Part shown: positions 51,170-64,000 of the stretch, one piece after another
Numbering within the stretch: position 1 is the stretch's first letter
Layout: every line of letters starts with the position of its first letter
Origin: Luidia sarsii
Taxonomy: Eukaryota; Echinodermata; Asteroidea; Paxillosida; Luidiidae
Assembly: GCA_949987565.1 (NCBI GenBank)
Contig: OX465120.1
Span: 11,889,080-11,953,079, forward strand
Direction of reading: 5' to 3'
Length of the DNA stretch: 64,000 nt
Notes under the pieces: generated by a model
What the model saw: only the letters and a program-made list of their open reading frames with translations
Database searches by the model: none
What the model was told of the DNA's origin: nothing
Position numbers and translations under genes: made by a program

Positions 51170-52554
51170 AAGGGGTCGTTGCCTTGCCCTCAAAATTCAT
51201 CAAAAGAAATGTTCTCAAACCTGGTAAGTTTGATCACCTATCTTTAGAGTATTCCCAGGGCTGTTTGTAGGCCAAATTTTAGTGGTTTTGAGTTAATATT
51301 AGAGGGACTATTGATTTGCAAAGCATAACTTTCTCTCTACTGATACTCTCCGCCGTCCATGTTTACAAGTGATTGCGCACTCGGAGCGCTCAGACACATA
51401 AGGGGTCGTTGCCTTTCCCACAAAATTCATCAAAAGAAATGTTCTCAAACCTGGTAAGTTTGATCACCTATCTTTAGAGTATTCCCAGGGCTGTTTGTAG
51501 GCCAAATTTTAGTGGTTTTGAGTTAATATTAGAGGGACTATTGATTTGCAAAGCATAACTTTCTCTCTACTGATACTCTCCGCCGTTCAATGTTTACAAG
51601 TGATTGCGCACTCGGAGCGCACAGACACATGAGGGGTCGTTGCTTTCCCCCCAGAATTCATCAAAGGAAATATTCTCAAACCTGGGAAGTTTGATCACCA
51701 ATCGTTAGAGTATTCCCAGGGCTGTTTGTAGGCCAAATTTTAGTGGTTTTGAGTTAATATTAGAGGGGCTATTGATTTGCAAAGCATAACTTTCTCTCTA
51801 CTGATACTCTCCGCCGTTCAATGTTTACAAGTCATTGCGCACTCGGAGCGCTCAGACACATAAGGGGTCGTTGCCTTTCCCTCAAAATTCATCAAAAGAA
51901 ATGTTCTCAAACCTGGTAAGTTTGATCACCTATCTTTAGAGTATTGGCAGGGCTGTTTGTAGGCCAAATTTTAGTGGTTTTGAGTTAATATTAGAGGGAC
52001 TATTGATTTGCAAAGCATCACTTTCTCTCTACTGATACTCTCCGCTGTTCAATGTTTACAAGTGATTGCGCACTCGGAGCGCACAGACACATGAGGGGTC
52101 GTTGCCTTTCCCTCAGAATTCATCAAAGAAAATATTCTCAAACCTGGGAAGTTTGATCACCAATCGTTAGAGTATTCCCAGGGCTGTTTGTAGGCCAAAT
52201 TTTAGTGGTTTTGAGTTAATATTAGAGGGACTATTGATTTGCAAAGCATAACTTTCTCTCTACTGATACTCTCCGCTGTTCAATGTTTACAAGTCATTGC
52301 ACACTCGGAGCGCTCAGACACATAAGGGGTCGTTGCCTTTCCCTCAAATTTAATTTAAAAAAATGTTCTCAAACCTGGTAAGTTAGATCACCTATCTTTA
52401 GAGCATTCCAAGGGCTGTTCGTAGGCCAAATTTTAGTGGTTTTGAGTTAATATTAGAGGGACTATTGATTTGCAAAGCATAACTTTCTCTCTACTGATAC
52501 TCTCCGCCGTTCAATGTTTACAAGTCATTGCGCACTCGGAGCGCACAGACACAT
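49776..52554 (+). repeat. 1,385-bp tandem duplication (six monomers)
   Basis: 49,776-51,169 matches 51,161-52,554 at 1,385 bp. Shared markers are TTCCCACAAAATTC, TTGCTTTCCCCCC, ATTGGCAGGG and AATTTAATTTAAAAAAATG. Variants on each side confine the junction to nine bases, 51,161-51,169. Sequence after 52,554 then continues like 48,170 onward at 4,385 bp spacing. Confidence 0.85.
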
Positions 52555-55500
52555 GAGGGGTCGTTGCCTTTCCCTCAGAATTCATCAAAGAAAACATTCT
52601 CAAACCTGGTAACTCTGATCACCAATCGTTAGAGTATTCCCAGGGCTGTTTATAGGCCAAATTTGAGTGGTTTTGAGTTAATATTAGAGGGGCTATTGAT
52701 TTGCAAAGCATAACTTTCTCTCTACTGATACTCTCCGCCGTTCAATGTTTACAAGTCATTGCGCACTCGGAGCGCTCAGACACATAAGGGGTCGTTGCCT
52801 TTCCCTCAAAATTCATCAAAAGAAATGTTCTCAAACCTGGTAAGTTTGATCACCTATCTTTAGAGTATTCCCAGGGCTGTTTGTAGGCCAATTTTTAGTG
52901 GTTTTGAGTTAATATTAGATGGACTATTGATTTGCAAAGCATAACTTTCTCTCTACTGATACTCTCCGCCGTCAATGTTTACAAGTCATTGCGCACTCGG
53001 AGCGCTCAGACACATGAGGGGTCGTTGCCTTTCCCTCAGAATTCATCAAAGGAAATATTCTCAAACCTGGGAAGTTTGATCACCAATCGTTAGAGTATTC
53101 CCAGGGCTGTTTGTAGGCCAAATTTTAGTGGTTTTGAGTTAATATTAGAGGGACTATTGATTTGCAAAGCATAACTTTCTCTCTACTGATACTCTCCGCC
53201 GTTCAATGTTTACAAGTCATTGCGCACTCGGAGCGCACAGACACATGAGGGGTCGTTGCCTTTCCCTCAGAATTCATCAAAGAAAACATTCTCAAACCTG
53301 GTAACTCTGATCACCAATCGTTAGAGTATTCCCAGGGCTGTTTATAGACCAAATTTTAGTGGTTTTGAGTTAATATTAGAGGGGCTATTGATTTGCAAAG
53401 CATAACTTTCTCTCTACTGATACTCTCCGCCGTTCAATGTTTACAAGTCATTGCGCACTCGGAGCGCTCAGACACATAAGGGGTCGTTGCCTTGCCCTCA
53501 AAATTCATCAAAAGAAATGTTCTCAAACCTGGTAAGTTTGATCACCTATCTTTAGAGTATTCCCAGGGCTGTTTGTAGGCCAAATTTTAGTGGTTTTGAG
53601 TTAATATTAGAGGGACTATTGATTTGCAAAGCATAACTTTCTCTCTACTGATACTCTCCGCCGTCCATGTTTACAAGTGATTGCGCACTCGGAGCGCTCA
53701 GACACATAAGGGGTCGTTGCCTTTCCCTCAAAATTCATCAAAAGAAATGTTCTCAAACCTGGTAAGTTTGATCACCTATCTTTAGAGTATTCCCAGGGCT
53801 GTTTGTAGGCCAAATTTTAGTGGTTTTGAGTTAATATTAGAGGGACTATTGATTTGCAAAGCATAACTTTCTCTCTACTGATACTCTCCGCCGTTCAATG
53901 TTTACAAGTGATTGCGCACTCGGAGCGCACAGACACATGAGGGGTCGTTGCCTTTCCCCCAGAATTCATCAAAGGAAATATTCTCAAACCTGGGAAGTTT
54001 GATCACCAATCGTTAGAGTATTCCCAGGGCTGTTTGTAGGCCAAATTTTAGTGGTTTTGAGTTAACATTAGAGGGACTATTGATTTGCAAAGCATAACTT
54101 TCTCTCTACTGATACTCTCCGCCGTTCAATGTTTACAAGTCATTGCGCACTCGGAGCGCACAGACACATGAGGGGTCGTTGCCTTTCCCTAAGAATTCAT
54201 CAAAGAAAACATTCTCAAACCTGGTAACTCTGATCACCAATCGTTAGAGTATTCCCAGGGCTGTTTATAGGCCAAATTTTAGTGGTTTTGAGTTAATATT
54301 AGAGGGGCTATTGATTTGCAAAGCATAACTTTCTCTCTACTGATACTCTCCGCCGTTCAATGTTTACAAGTCATTGCGCACTCGGAGCGCTCAGACACAT
54401 AAGGGGTCGTTGCCTTGCCCTCAAAATTCATCAAAAGAAATGTTCTCAAACCTGGTAAGTTTGATCACCTATCTTTAGAGTATTCCGAGGGCTGTTTGTA
54501 GGCCAATTTTTAGTGGTTTTGAGTTAATATTAGATGGACTATTGATTTGCAAAGCATAACTTTCTCTCTACTGATACTCTCCGCCGTCAATGTTTACAAG
54601 TCATTGCGCACTCGGAGCGCTCAGACACATGAGGGGTCGTTGCCTTTCCCTCAGAATTCATCAAAGGAAATATTCTCAAACCTGGGAAGTTTGATCACCA
54701 ATCGTTAGAGTATTCCCAGGGCTGTTTGTAGGCCAAATTTTAGTGGTTTTGAGTTAATATTAGAGGGACTATTGATTTGCAAAGCATAACTTTCTCTCTA
54801 CTGATACTCTCCGCCGTTCAATGTTTAAAAGTCATTGCGCACTCGGAGCGCTCAGCCACATAAGGGGTCGTTGCCTTTCCCTCAAAATTCATCAAAAGAA
54901 ATGTTCTCAGACCTGGTAAGTTTGATCACCTATCTTTAGAGTATTCCCAGGGCTGTTTGTAGGCCAATTTTTAGTGGTTTTGAGTTAATATTAGATGGAC
55001 TATTGATTTGCAAAGCATAACTTTCTCTCTACTGATACTCTCCGCCGTCAATGTTTACAAGTCATTGCGCACTCGGAGCGCTCAGACACATGAGGGGTTG
55101 TTGCCTTTCCCTCAGAATTCATCAAAGGAAATATTCTCAAACCTGGGAAGTTTGATCACCAATCGTTAGAGTATTCCCAGGGCTGTTTATAGACCAAATT
55201 TTAGTGGTTTTGAGTTAATATTAGAGGGGCTATTGATTTGCAAAGCATAACTTTCTCTCTACTGATACTCTCCGCCGTTCAATGTTTACAAGTCATTGCG
55301 CACTCGGAGCGCTCAGAAACATAAGGGGTCGTTGCCTTGCCCTCAAAATTCATCAAAAGAAATGTTCTCAAACCTGGTAAGTTTGATCACCTATCTTTAG
55401 AGTATTCCCAGGGCTGTTTGTAGGCCAAATTGTAGTGGTTTTGAGTTAATATTAGAGGGACTATTGATTTGCAAAGCATAACTTTCTCTCTACTGATACT

Positions 55501-58500
55501 CTCCGCCGTCCATGTTTACAAGTGATTGCGCACTCGGAGCGCTCAGACACATAAGGGGTCGTTGCCTTTCCCACAAAATTCATCAAAAGAAATGTTCTCA
55601 AACCTGGTAAGTTTGATCACCTATCTTTAGAGTATTCCCAGGGCTGTTTGTAGGCCAAATTTTAGTGGTTTTGAGTTAATATTAGAGGGACTATTGATTT
55701 GCAAAGCATAACTTTCTCTCTACTGATACTCTCCGCCGTTCAATGTTTACAAGTGATTGCGCACTCGGAGCGCACAGACACATGAGGGGTCGTTGCTTTC
55801 CCCCCAGAATTCATCAAAGGAAATATTCTCAAACCTGGGAAGTTTGATCACCAATCGTTAGAGTATTCCCAGGGCTGTTTGTAGGCCAAATTTTAGTGGT
55901 TTTGAGTTAATATTAGAGGGGCTATTGATTTGCAAAGCATAACTTTCTCTCTACTGATACTCTCCGCCGTTCAATGTTTACAAGTCATTGCGCACTCGGA
56001 GCGCTCAGACACATAAGAGGTCGTTGCCTTTCCCTCAAAATTCATCAAAAGAAATGTTCTCAGACCTGTTAAGTTTGATCACCTATCTTTAGAGTATTCC
56101 CAGGGCTGTTTGTAGGCCAAATTTTAGTGGTTTTGAGTTAATATTAGAGGGACTATTGATTTGCAAAGCATAACTTTCTCTCTACTGATACTCTCCGCCG
56201 TTCAATGTTTACAAGTGATTGCGCACTCGGAGCGCACAGACACATGAGGGGTCGTTGCCTTTCCCTCAGAATTCTTCAAAGGAAATATTCTCAAACCTGG
56301 TAAGTTTGATCACCAATCGCTAGAGTATTCCCAGGGCTGTTTGTAGGCCAAATTTTAGTGGTTTTGAGTTAATATTAGAGGGACTATTGATTTGCAAAGC
56401 ATAACTTTCTCTCTACTGATACTCTCCGCCGTTCAATGTTTACAAGTCATTGCGCACTCGGAGCGCGCAGACACATAAGGGGTCGTTGCCTTTCCCTCAG
56501 AATTCATCGAAGAAAACATTCTCAAACCTGGTAACTGTGATCACCAATCGTTAGAGTATTCCCAGGGCTGTTTATAGACCAAATTTTAGTGGTTTTGAGT
56601 TAATATTAGAGGGACTATTGATTTCCAAAGCATAACTTTCTCTCTACTGATACTCTCCGCCGTTCAATGTTTACAAGTGATTGCGCACTCGGAGCGCACA
56701 GACACATGAGGGGTCGTTGCCTTGCCCTCAGAATTCATCAAAGGAAATATTCTCAAACCTTGGAAGTTTGATCACCAATCGTTAGAGTATTCCCAGGGCT
56801 GTTTGTAGGCCAAATTTTAGTGATTTTGAGTTAATATTGGAGGGACTATTGATTTGCAAAGCATAACTTTCTCTCTACTGATACTCTCCGCCGTTCAATG
56901 TTTACAAGTGATTGCGCACTCGGAGCGCACAGACACATGAAGGGTCGTTGCCTTTCCCTTAAAATTCATCAAAAGAAATGTTCTCAAACCTGGTAAGTTA
57001 GATCACCTATCTTTAGAGCATTCCAAGGGCTGTTTCTAGGCCAAATTTTAGTGGTTTTGAGTTAATATTAGAGAGACTATTGATTTCCAAAGCGTAACTT
57101 TCTCTCTACTGATACTCTCCGCCGTTCAATGTTTACAAGTCATTGCGGACTCGGAGCGCTCAGACACATGAGGGGTCGTTGCCTTTCCCTCATATATCAT
57201 CAAAAGAAATGTTCTCAGACCTGGTAAGTTTGATCACCTATCTTTAGAGTATTCCTAGGGCTGTTTGTAGGCCAAATTTTAGTGGTTTTGAGTTAATATT
57301 AGAGGGACTATTGATTTGCAAAGCATAACTTTCTCTCTACTGATACTCTCCGCCGTTCAATGTTTACAAGTGATTGCGCACTCGGAGCGCACAGACACAT
57401 AAGGGGTCGTTGCATTTCCCTCAGAATTCATCAAAGGAAATATTCTCAAACCTGGGAAGTTTGATCACCAATCGTTAGAGTATTCCCAGGGCTGTTTGTA
57501 GGCCAAATTTTAGTGGTTTTGAGTTAATATTAGAGGGACTATTGATTTGCAAAGCATAACTTTCTCTCTACTGATACTCTCCGCCGTTCAATGTTTACAA
57601 GTGATTGCGCACTCGGAGCGCTCAGACACATAAGGGGTCGTTGCCTTGCCCTCAAAATTCATCAAAAGAAATGTTCTCAAACCTTGTAAGTTAAATCACC
57701 TATCTTTAGAGCATTGCAAGGGCTGTTTGTAGGCCAAATTTTAGTGGTTTTGAGTTAATATTAGAGGAACTATTGATTTGCAAAGCATAACTTTCTCTCT
57801 ACTGATACTCTCCGCCGTTCAATGTTTACAAGTGATTGCGCACTCGGAACGCACAGACACATGAGGGGTCGTTGCCTTTCCCTCAGAATTCATCAAGGGA
57901 AATATTCTCAAACCTGGGAAGTTTGATCACCAATCGTTAGAGTATTCCCAGGGCTGTTTGTAGGCCAAATTTTAGTAGTTTTGAGTTAATATTAGAGGGA
58001 CTATTGATTTGCAAAGCATAACTTTCTCTCGACTGATACTCTCCGCCGTTCAATGTTTACAAGTCATTGCGCACTCGGAGCGCACAGACACATGAGGGGT
58101 CGTTGCCTTTCCCTCAGAATTCATCAAAGAAAACATTCTCAAACCTGGTAACTCTGATCACCAATCGTTAGAGTATTCCCAGGGCTGTTTATAGGCCAAA
58201 TTTTAGTGGTTTTAAGTTAATATTAGAGGGGCTATTGATTTGCAAAGCATAACTTTCTCTCTACTGATACTCTCCGCCGTCAATGTTTACAAGTCATTGC
58301 GCACTCGGAGCGCTCAGACACATACATGAGGGGTCGTTGCCTTTCCCTTAGAATTCATCAAAGGAAATATTCTCAAACCTGGGAAGTTTGACCACCAATC
58401 GTTAGAGTATTCCCAGGGCTGTTTGTAGGCCAAATTTTAGTGGTTTTGAGTTAATATTAGAGGGACTATTGATTTGCAAAGCATAACTTTCTCTCTACTG

Positions 58501-58649
58501 ATACTCTCCGCCGTTCAATGTTTAAAAGTCATTGCGCACTCGGAGCGCTCAGACACATAAGGGGTCGTTGCCTTGCCCTAAAAATTCATCAAAAGAAATG
58601 TTCTCAAACCTGGTAAGTTTGATCACCTATCTTTAGAGTATTCCCAGGT

Positions 58650-61600
58650 CTGTTTGTAGGCCAAATTTTAGTAGTTTTGAGTTAATATTAGAGGGACTAT
58701 TGATTTGCAAAGCATAACTTTCTCTCTACTGATACTCTCCGCCGTTCAATGTTTACAAGTCATTGCGCACTCGGAGCGCACAGACACATGAGGGGTCGTT
58801 GCCTTTCCCTCAGAATTCATCAAAGAAAACATTCTCAAACCTGGTAACTCTGATCACCAATCGTGAGAGTATTCCCAGGGCTGTTTATAGGCCAAATTTT
58901 AGTGGTTTTCAGTTAATATTAGAGGGGCTATTGATTTGCAAAGCATAACTTTCTCTCTACTGATACTCTCCGCCGTTCAATGTTTACAAGTCATTGCGCA
59001 CTCGGAGCGCTCAGACACATAAGAGGTCGTTGCCTTGCCCTCAAAATTCATCAAAAGAAATGTTCTCAAACCTGGTAAGTTTGATCACCTATCTTTAGAG
59101 TATTCCCAGGGCTGTTTGTAGGCCAGTTTTTAGTGGTTTTGAGTTAATATTAGAGGGACTATTGATTTGCAAAGCATAACTTTCTCTCTACTGATACTCT
59201 CCGCCGTCAATGTTTACAAGTCATTGCGCACTCGGAGCGCTCAGACACATAAGGGGTCGTTGCCTTTCCCTCAAAATTCATCAAAAGGAATGTTCTCAGA
59301 CCTGGTAAGTTTGATCACCTATCTTTAGAGTATTCCCAGGGCTGTTTGTAGGCCAAATTTTAGTGGTTTTGAGTTAATATTAGAGGGACTATTGATTTGC
59401 AAAGCATAACTTTCTCTCTACTGATACTCTCCGCCGTTCAATGTTTACAAGTGATTGCGCACTCGGAGCGCACAGACACATGAGGGGTGGTTGCCTTTCC
59501 CTCAGAATTCATCAAAGGAAATATTCTCAAACCTGGGAAGTTTGACCACCAATCGTTAGAGTATTCCCAGGGCTGTTTGTAGGCCAAATTTTAGTGGTTT
59601 TGAGTTAATATTAGAGGGACTATTGATTTGCAAAGCATAACTTTCTCTCTACTGATACTCTCCGCCGTTCAATGTTTAAAAGTCATTGCGCACTCGGAGC
59701 GCTCAGACACATAAGGGGTCGTTGCCTTGCCCTCAAAATTCATCAAAAGAAATGTTCTCAAACCTGGTAAGTTTGATCACCTATCTTTAGAGTATTCCCA
59801 GGGCTGTTTGTAAGCCAGTTTTTAGTGGTTTTGAGTTAATATTAGAGGGACTATTGATTTCCAAAGCATAACTTTCTCTCTACTGATACTCTCCGCCGTC
59901 AATGTTTACAAGTCATTGCGCACTCGGAGCGCTCAGACACATAAGGGGTCGTTGCCTTTCCCTCAAAATTCATCAAAAGAAATGTTCTCAAACCTTGTAA
60001 GTTAAATCACCTATCTTTAGAGTATTCCCAGGGCTGTTTGTAGGCCAAATTTTAGTGGTTTTGAGTTAATATTAGAGGGACTATTGATTTGCAAAGCATA
60101 ACTTTCTCTCTACTGATACTCTCCGCCGTTCAATGTTTACAAGTGATTGCGCACTCGGAGCGCACAGACACATGAGGGGTCGTTGCCTTTCCCTCAGAAT
60201 TCATCAAAGGAAATATTCTCAAACATGGGAAGTTTGACCACCAATCGTTAGAGTATTCCCAGGGCTGTTTGTAGGCCAAATTTTAGTGGTTTTGAGTTAA
60301 TATTAGAGGGACTATTGATTTGCAAAGCATAACTTTCTCTCTACTGATACTCTCCGCCGTTCAATGTTTAAAAGTCATTGCGCACTCGTAGCGCTCAGAC
60401 ACATAAGGGGTCGTTGCCTTGCCCTCAAAATTCATCAAAAGAAATGTTCTCAAACCTGGTAAGTTTGATCACCTATCTTTAGAGTATTCCCAGGGCTGTT
60501 TGTAGGCCAAATTTTAGTGGTTTTGAGTTAATATTAGAGGGACTATTGATTTGCAAAGCATAACTTTCTCTCTACTGATACTCTCCGCCGTTCAATGTTT
60601 ACAAGTGATTGCGCACTCGGAGCGCACAGACACATGAGGGGTCGTTGCCTTTCCCTCAGAATTCATCAAAGAAAACCTTCTCAAACCTGGTAACTCTGAT
60701 CACCAATCGTTAGAGTATTCCCAGGGCTGTTTGTAGGCCAAATTTTAGTAGTTTTGAGTTAATATTAGAGGGACTATTGATTTGCAAAGCATAACTTTCT
60801 CTCGACTGATACTCTCCGCCGTTCAATGTTTACAAGTCATTGCACACTCGGAGCGCACAGACATATGAGGGGTCGTTGCCTTTCCCTCAGAATTCATCAA
60901 AGAAAACATTCTCAAACCTGGTAACTCTGATCACCAATCGTTAGAGTATTCCCAGGGCTGTTTATAGGCCAAATTTTAGTGGTTTTCAGTTAATATTAGA
61001 GGGGCTATTGATTTGCAAAGCATAACTTTCTCTCTACTGATACTCTCCGCCGTTCAATGTTTACAAGTCATTGCGCACTCGGAGCGCTCAGACACATAAG
61101 AGGTCGTTGCCTTGCCCTCAAAATTCATCAAAAGAAATGTTCTCAAACCTGGTAAGTTTGATCACCTATCTTTAGAGTATTCCCAGGGCTGTTTGTAGGC
61201 CAGTTTTTAGTGGTTTTGAGTTAATATTAGAGGGACTATTGATTTGCAAAGCATAACTTTCTCTCTACTGATACTCTCCGCCGTCAATGTTTACAAGTCA
61301 TTGCGCACTCGGAGCGCTCAGACACATAAGGGGTCGTTGCCTTTCCCTCAAAATTCATCAAAAGGAATGTTCTCAGACCTGGTAAGTTTGATCACCTATC
61401 TTTAGAGTATTCCCAGGGCTGTTTGTAGGCCAAATTTTAGTGGTTTTGAGTTAATATTAGAGGGACTATTGATTTGCAAAGCATAACTTTCTCTCTACTG
61501 ATACTCTCCGCCGTTCAATGTTTACAAGTGATTGCGCACTCGGAGCGCACAGACACATGAGGGGTCGTTGCCTTTCCCTCAGAATTCATCAAAGGAAATA

Positions 61601-62586
61601 TTCTCAAACCTGGGAAGTTTGACCACCAATCGTTAGAGTATTCCCAGGGCTGTTTGTAGGCCAAATTTTAGTGGTTTTGAGTTAATATTAGAGGGACTAT
61701 TGATTTGCAAAGCATAACTTTCTCTCTACTGATACTCTCCGCCGTTCAATGTTTAAAAGTCATTGCGCACTCGGAGCGCTCAGACACATAAGGGGTCGTT
61801 GCCTTGCCCTCAAAATTCATCAAAAGAAATGTTCTCAAACCTGGTAAGTTTGATCACCTATCTTTAGAGTATTCCCAGGGCTGTTTGTAGGCCAGTTTTT
61901 AGTGGTTTTGAGTTAATATTAGAGGGACTATTGATTTCCAAAGCATAACTTTCTCTCTACTGATACTCTCCGCCGTCAATGTTTACAAGTCATTGCGCAC
62001 TCGGAGCGCTCAGACACATAAGGGGTCGTTGCCTTTCCCTCAAATTTCATCAAAAGAAATGTTCTCAAACCTTGTAAGTTAAATCACCTATCTTTAGAGT
62101 ATTCCCAGGGCTGTTTGTAGGCCAAATTTTAGTGGTTTTGAGTTAATATTAGAGGGACTATTGATTTGCAAAGCATAACTTTCTCTCTACTGATACTCTC
62201 CGCCGTTCAATGTTTACAAGTGATTGCGCACTCGGAGCGCACAGACACATGAGGGGTCGTTGCCTTTCCCTCAGAATTCATCAAAGGAAATATTCTCAAA
62301 CATGGGAAGTTTGACCACCAATCGTTAGAGTATTCCCAGGGCTGTTTGTAGGCCAAATTTTAGTGGTTTTGAGTTAATATTAGAGGGACTATTGATTTGC
62401 AAAGCATAACTTTCTCTCTACTGATACTCTCCGCCGTTCAATGTTTAAAAGTCATTGCGCACTCGGAGCGCTCAGACACATAAGGGGTCGTTGCCTTGCC
62501 CTCAAAATTCATCAAAAGAAATGTTCTCAAACCTGGTAAGTTTGATCACCTATCTTTAGAGTATTCCCAGGGCTGTTTGTAGGCCA
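58650..62586 (+). repeat. Nine-monomer segmental repeat, spacing 2,077 bp
   Basis: About 58,650-60,509 matches 60,727-62,586. Shared variants include TTTAGTAGTTTTGAG (58,671/60,748), GGTTTTCAGTTAAT (58,905/60,982), AAGAGGTCG (about 59,021/61,098), GTTTAAAAGTC and TTGACCACC. Several single-base differences exist, so it is older than the 12,598-bp duplication. Confidence 0.72.
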
Positions 62587-62990
62587 GTTTTTAGTGGTTT
62601 TGAGTTAATATTAGAGGGACTATTGATTTCCAAAGCATAACTTTCTCTCTACTGATACTCTCCGCCGTCAATGTTTACAAGTCATTGCGCACTCGGAGCG
62701 CTCAGACACATAAGGGGTCGTTGCCTTTCCCTCAAAATTCATCAAAAGAAATGTTCTCAAACCTTGTAAGTTAAATCACCTATCTTTAGAGTATTCCCAG
62801 GGCTGTTTGTAGGCCAAATTTTAGTGGTTTTGAGTTAATATTAGAGGGACTATTGATTTGCAAAGCATAACTTTCTCTCTACTGATACTCTCCGCCGTTC
62901 AATGTTTACAAGTGATTGCGCACTCGGAGCGCGCAGACACATGAGGGGTCGTTGCCTTTCCCTCAGAATTCATCAAGGGAAATATTCTCA
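61600..62990 (+). repeat. Three-monomer higher-order repeat, period ~691 bp
   Basis: The ordered trio is a GTTTAAAAGTC monomer, a CGTCAATG/CCTTGTAAGTTAAATC monomer and a TTGACCACC monomer. It repeats at ~691-692 bp (GTTTAAAAGTC at 61,752 and 62,443). Further GTTTAAAAGTC monomers at 58,521, 59,674, 60,366 and 63,596 stand at multiples of the monomer length. Confidence 0.72.
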
Positions 62991-64000
62991 AACCGTGGAA
63001 GTTTGATCACCAATCGTTAGAGTATTCCCAGGGCTGTTTGTAGGCCAAAATTTAGTGGTTTTGAGTTAATATTAGAGGGACTATTGATTTGCAAAGCATC
63101 ACTTTCTCTCTACTGATACTCTCCGCCGTTCAATGTTTACAAGTGATTGCGCACTCGGAGCGCGCAGACACATGAGGGGTCGTTGCCTTTCCCTCAGAAT
63201 TCATCAAAGAAAACATTCTCAAACCTGGTAACTCTGATCACCAATCGTTAGAGTATTCCCAGGGCTGTTTATAGGCCAAATTTTAGTGGTTTTGAGTTAA
63301 TATTAGAGGGGCTATTGATTTGCAAAGCATAACTTTCTCTCTACTGATACTCTCCGCCGTTCAATGTTTACAAGTGATTGCGCACTCGGAGCGCACAGAC
63401 ACATGAGGGGTCGTTGCCTTTCCCTCAGAATTCATCAAAGGAAATATTCTCAAACATGGGAAGTTTGACCACCAATCGTTAGAGTATTCCCAGGGCTGTT
63501 TGTAGGCCAAATTTTAGTGGTTTTGAGTTAATATTAGAGGGACTATTGATTTGCAAAGCATAACTTTCTCTCTACTGATACTCTCCGCCGTTCAATGTTT
63601 AAAAGTCATTGCGCACTCGTAGCGCTCAGACACATAAGGGGTCGTTGCCTTGCCCTCAAAATTCATCAAAAGAAATGTTCTCAAACCTGGTAAGTTTGAT
63701 CACCTATCTTTAGAGTATTCCCAGGGCTGTTTGTAGGCCAGTTTTTAGTGGTTTTGAGTTAATATTAGAGGGACTATTGATTTCCAAAGCATAACTTTCT
63801 CTCTACTGATACTCTCCGCCGTCAATGTTTACAAGTCATTGCGCACTCGGAGCGCTCAGACACATAAGGGGTCGTTGCCTTTCCCTCAAAATTCATCAAA
63901 AGAAATGTTCTCAAACCTTGTAAGTTAAATCACCTATCTTTAGAGTATTCCCAGGGCTGTTTGTAGGCCAAATTTTAGTGGTTTTGAGTTAATATTAGAG

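Larger units (their letters stand above)
43525..64000 (+). repeat. 231-bp satellite array, block 8, insert-free (about 88 monomers)
   Basis: Continuous satellite to the right edge, in the same orientation. Types A, B and C alternate. Type D (TTTGTGAGCC, GACTTTTGATTTAC) is absent after about 45,550. Local private variants mark sub-blocks: AATTTAATTTAAAAAAATG (47,963, 50,963, 52,348), TTGCTTTCCCCCC (50,255, 51,640, 55,793), GTTTAAAAGTC (54,825, 58,521 and onward) and TTGACCACC (58,389 onward). The array continues beyond the window. No genes. Confidence 0.96.

Noticed and set aside
1..64000. CRISPR array
   Set aside because: The repeat unit is ~231 bp with no unique spacers, and variation is by substitution among full-length monomers.
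1..64000. CENP-B box (TTCGNNNNANNCGGGN)
   Set aside because: No monomer shows the required TTCG and CGGG spacing. CACTCGG does not fit.
1..64000. Telomeric or simple-sequence repeats
   Set aside because: No TTAGGG-type or other microsatellite runs were seen; only short T homopolymers in the inserts.

Overview
The window holds no convincing gene. It is a eukaryotic tandem-repeat (satellite) array that fills all 64 kb. A monomer of about 231 bp is repeated head to tail in one orientation, roughly 255 times, with no unique flanking DNA at either end. The organism cannot be named from this. Megasatellite-scale tandem repetition, higher-order repeats (HORs) and apparent CpG decay point to a eukaryotic heterochromatic or (peri)centromeric type of locus, and I do not recognise the family by name.

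Layout. Positions 1-43,524 consist of satellite interrupted by seven copies of the same ~713-bp non-satellite insert, at 3924, 9598, 22196, 34794, 37468, 40601 and 42811. All copies have the same orientation and sit at the same point in the monomer. Each is bordered on the left by a monomer that has lost about 83 bp and on the right by an unusually divergent 230-bp monomer. From 43,525 to 64,000 the satellite runs for 20.5 kb with no insert. The insert carries a pair of ~41-bp direct repeats 588 bp apart, a strong long hairpin (11 + 6 bp stem) and smaller inverted repeats. It has no recognisable coding capacity.

History visible in the sequence. Nested segmental duplications overlie the 231-bp period. 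They include a 5,674-bp tandem duplication (about 1,047-12,374, junction 6,701-6,720) and a 12,598-bp tandem duplication (about 8,782-33,977) that is almost identical by eye. There are further repeats at spacings of 2,674, 2,210 and 1,385 bp, and smaller HORs of 2, 3, 4, 7 and 9 monomers. Insert copies 1-3 and 4-7 form two groups distinguished by a six- or seven-T run. The simplest reading is one insertion or array-edge event that was then carried along and multiplied by unequal exchange of the satellite, rather than seven transpositions.

Monomers fall into a few recurring types (called A-D here) defined by linked variants. Short open frames in the window are shadows of the repeat. All identities quoted are by eye, without alignment software.
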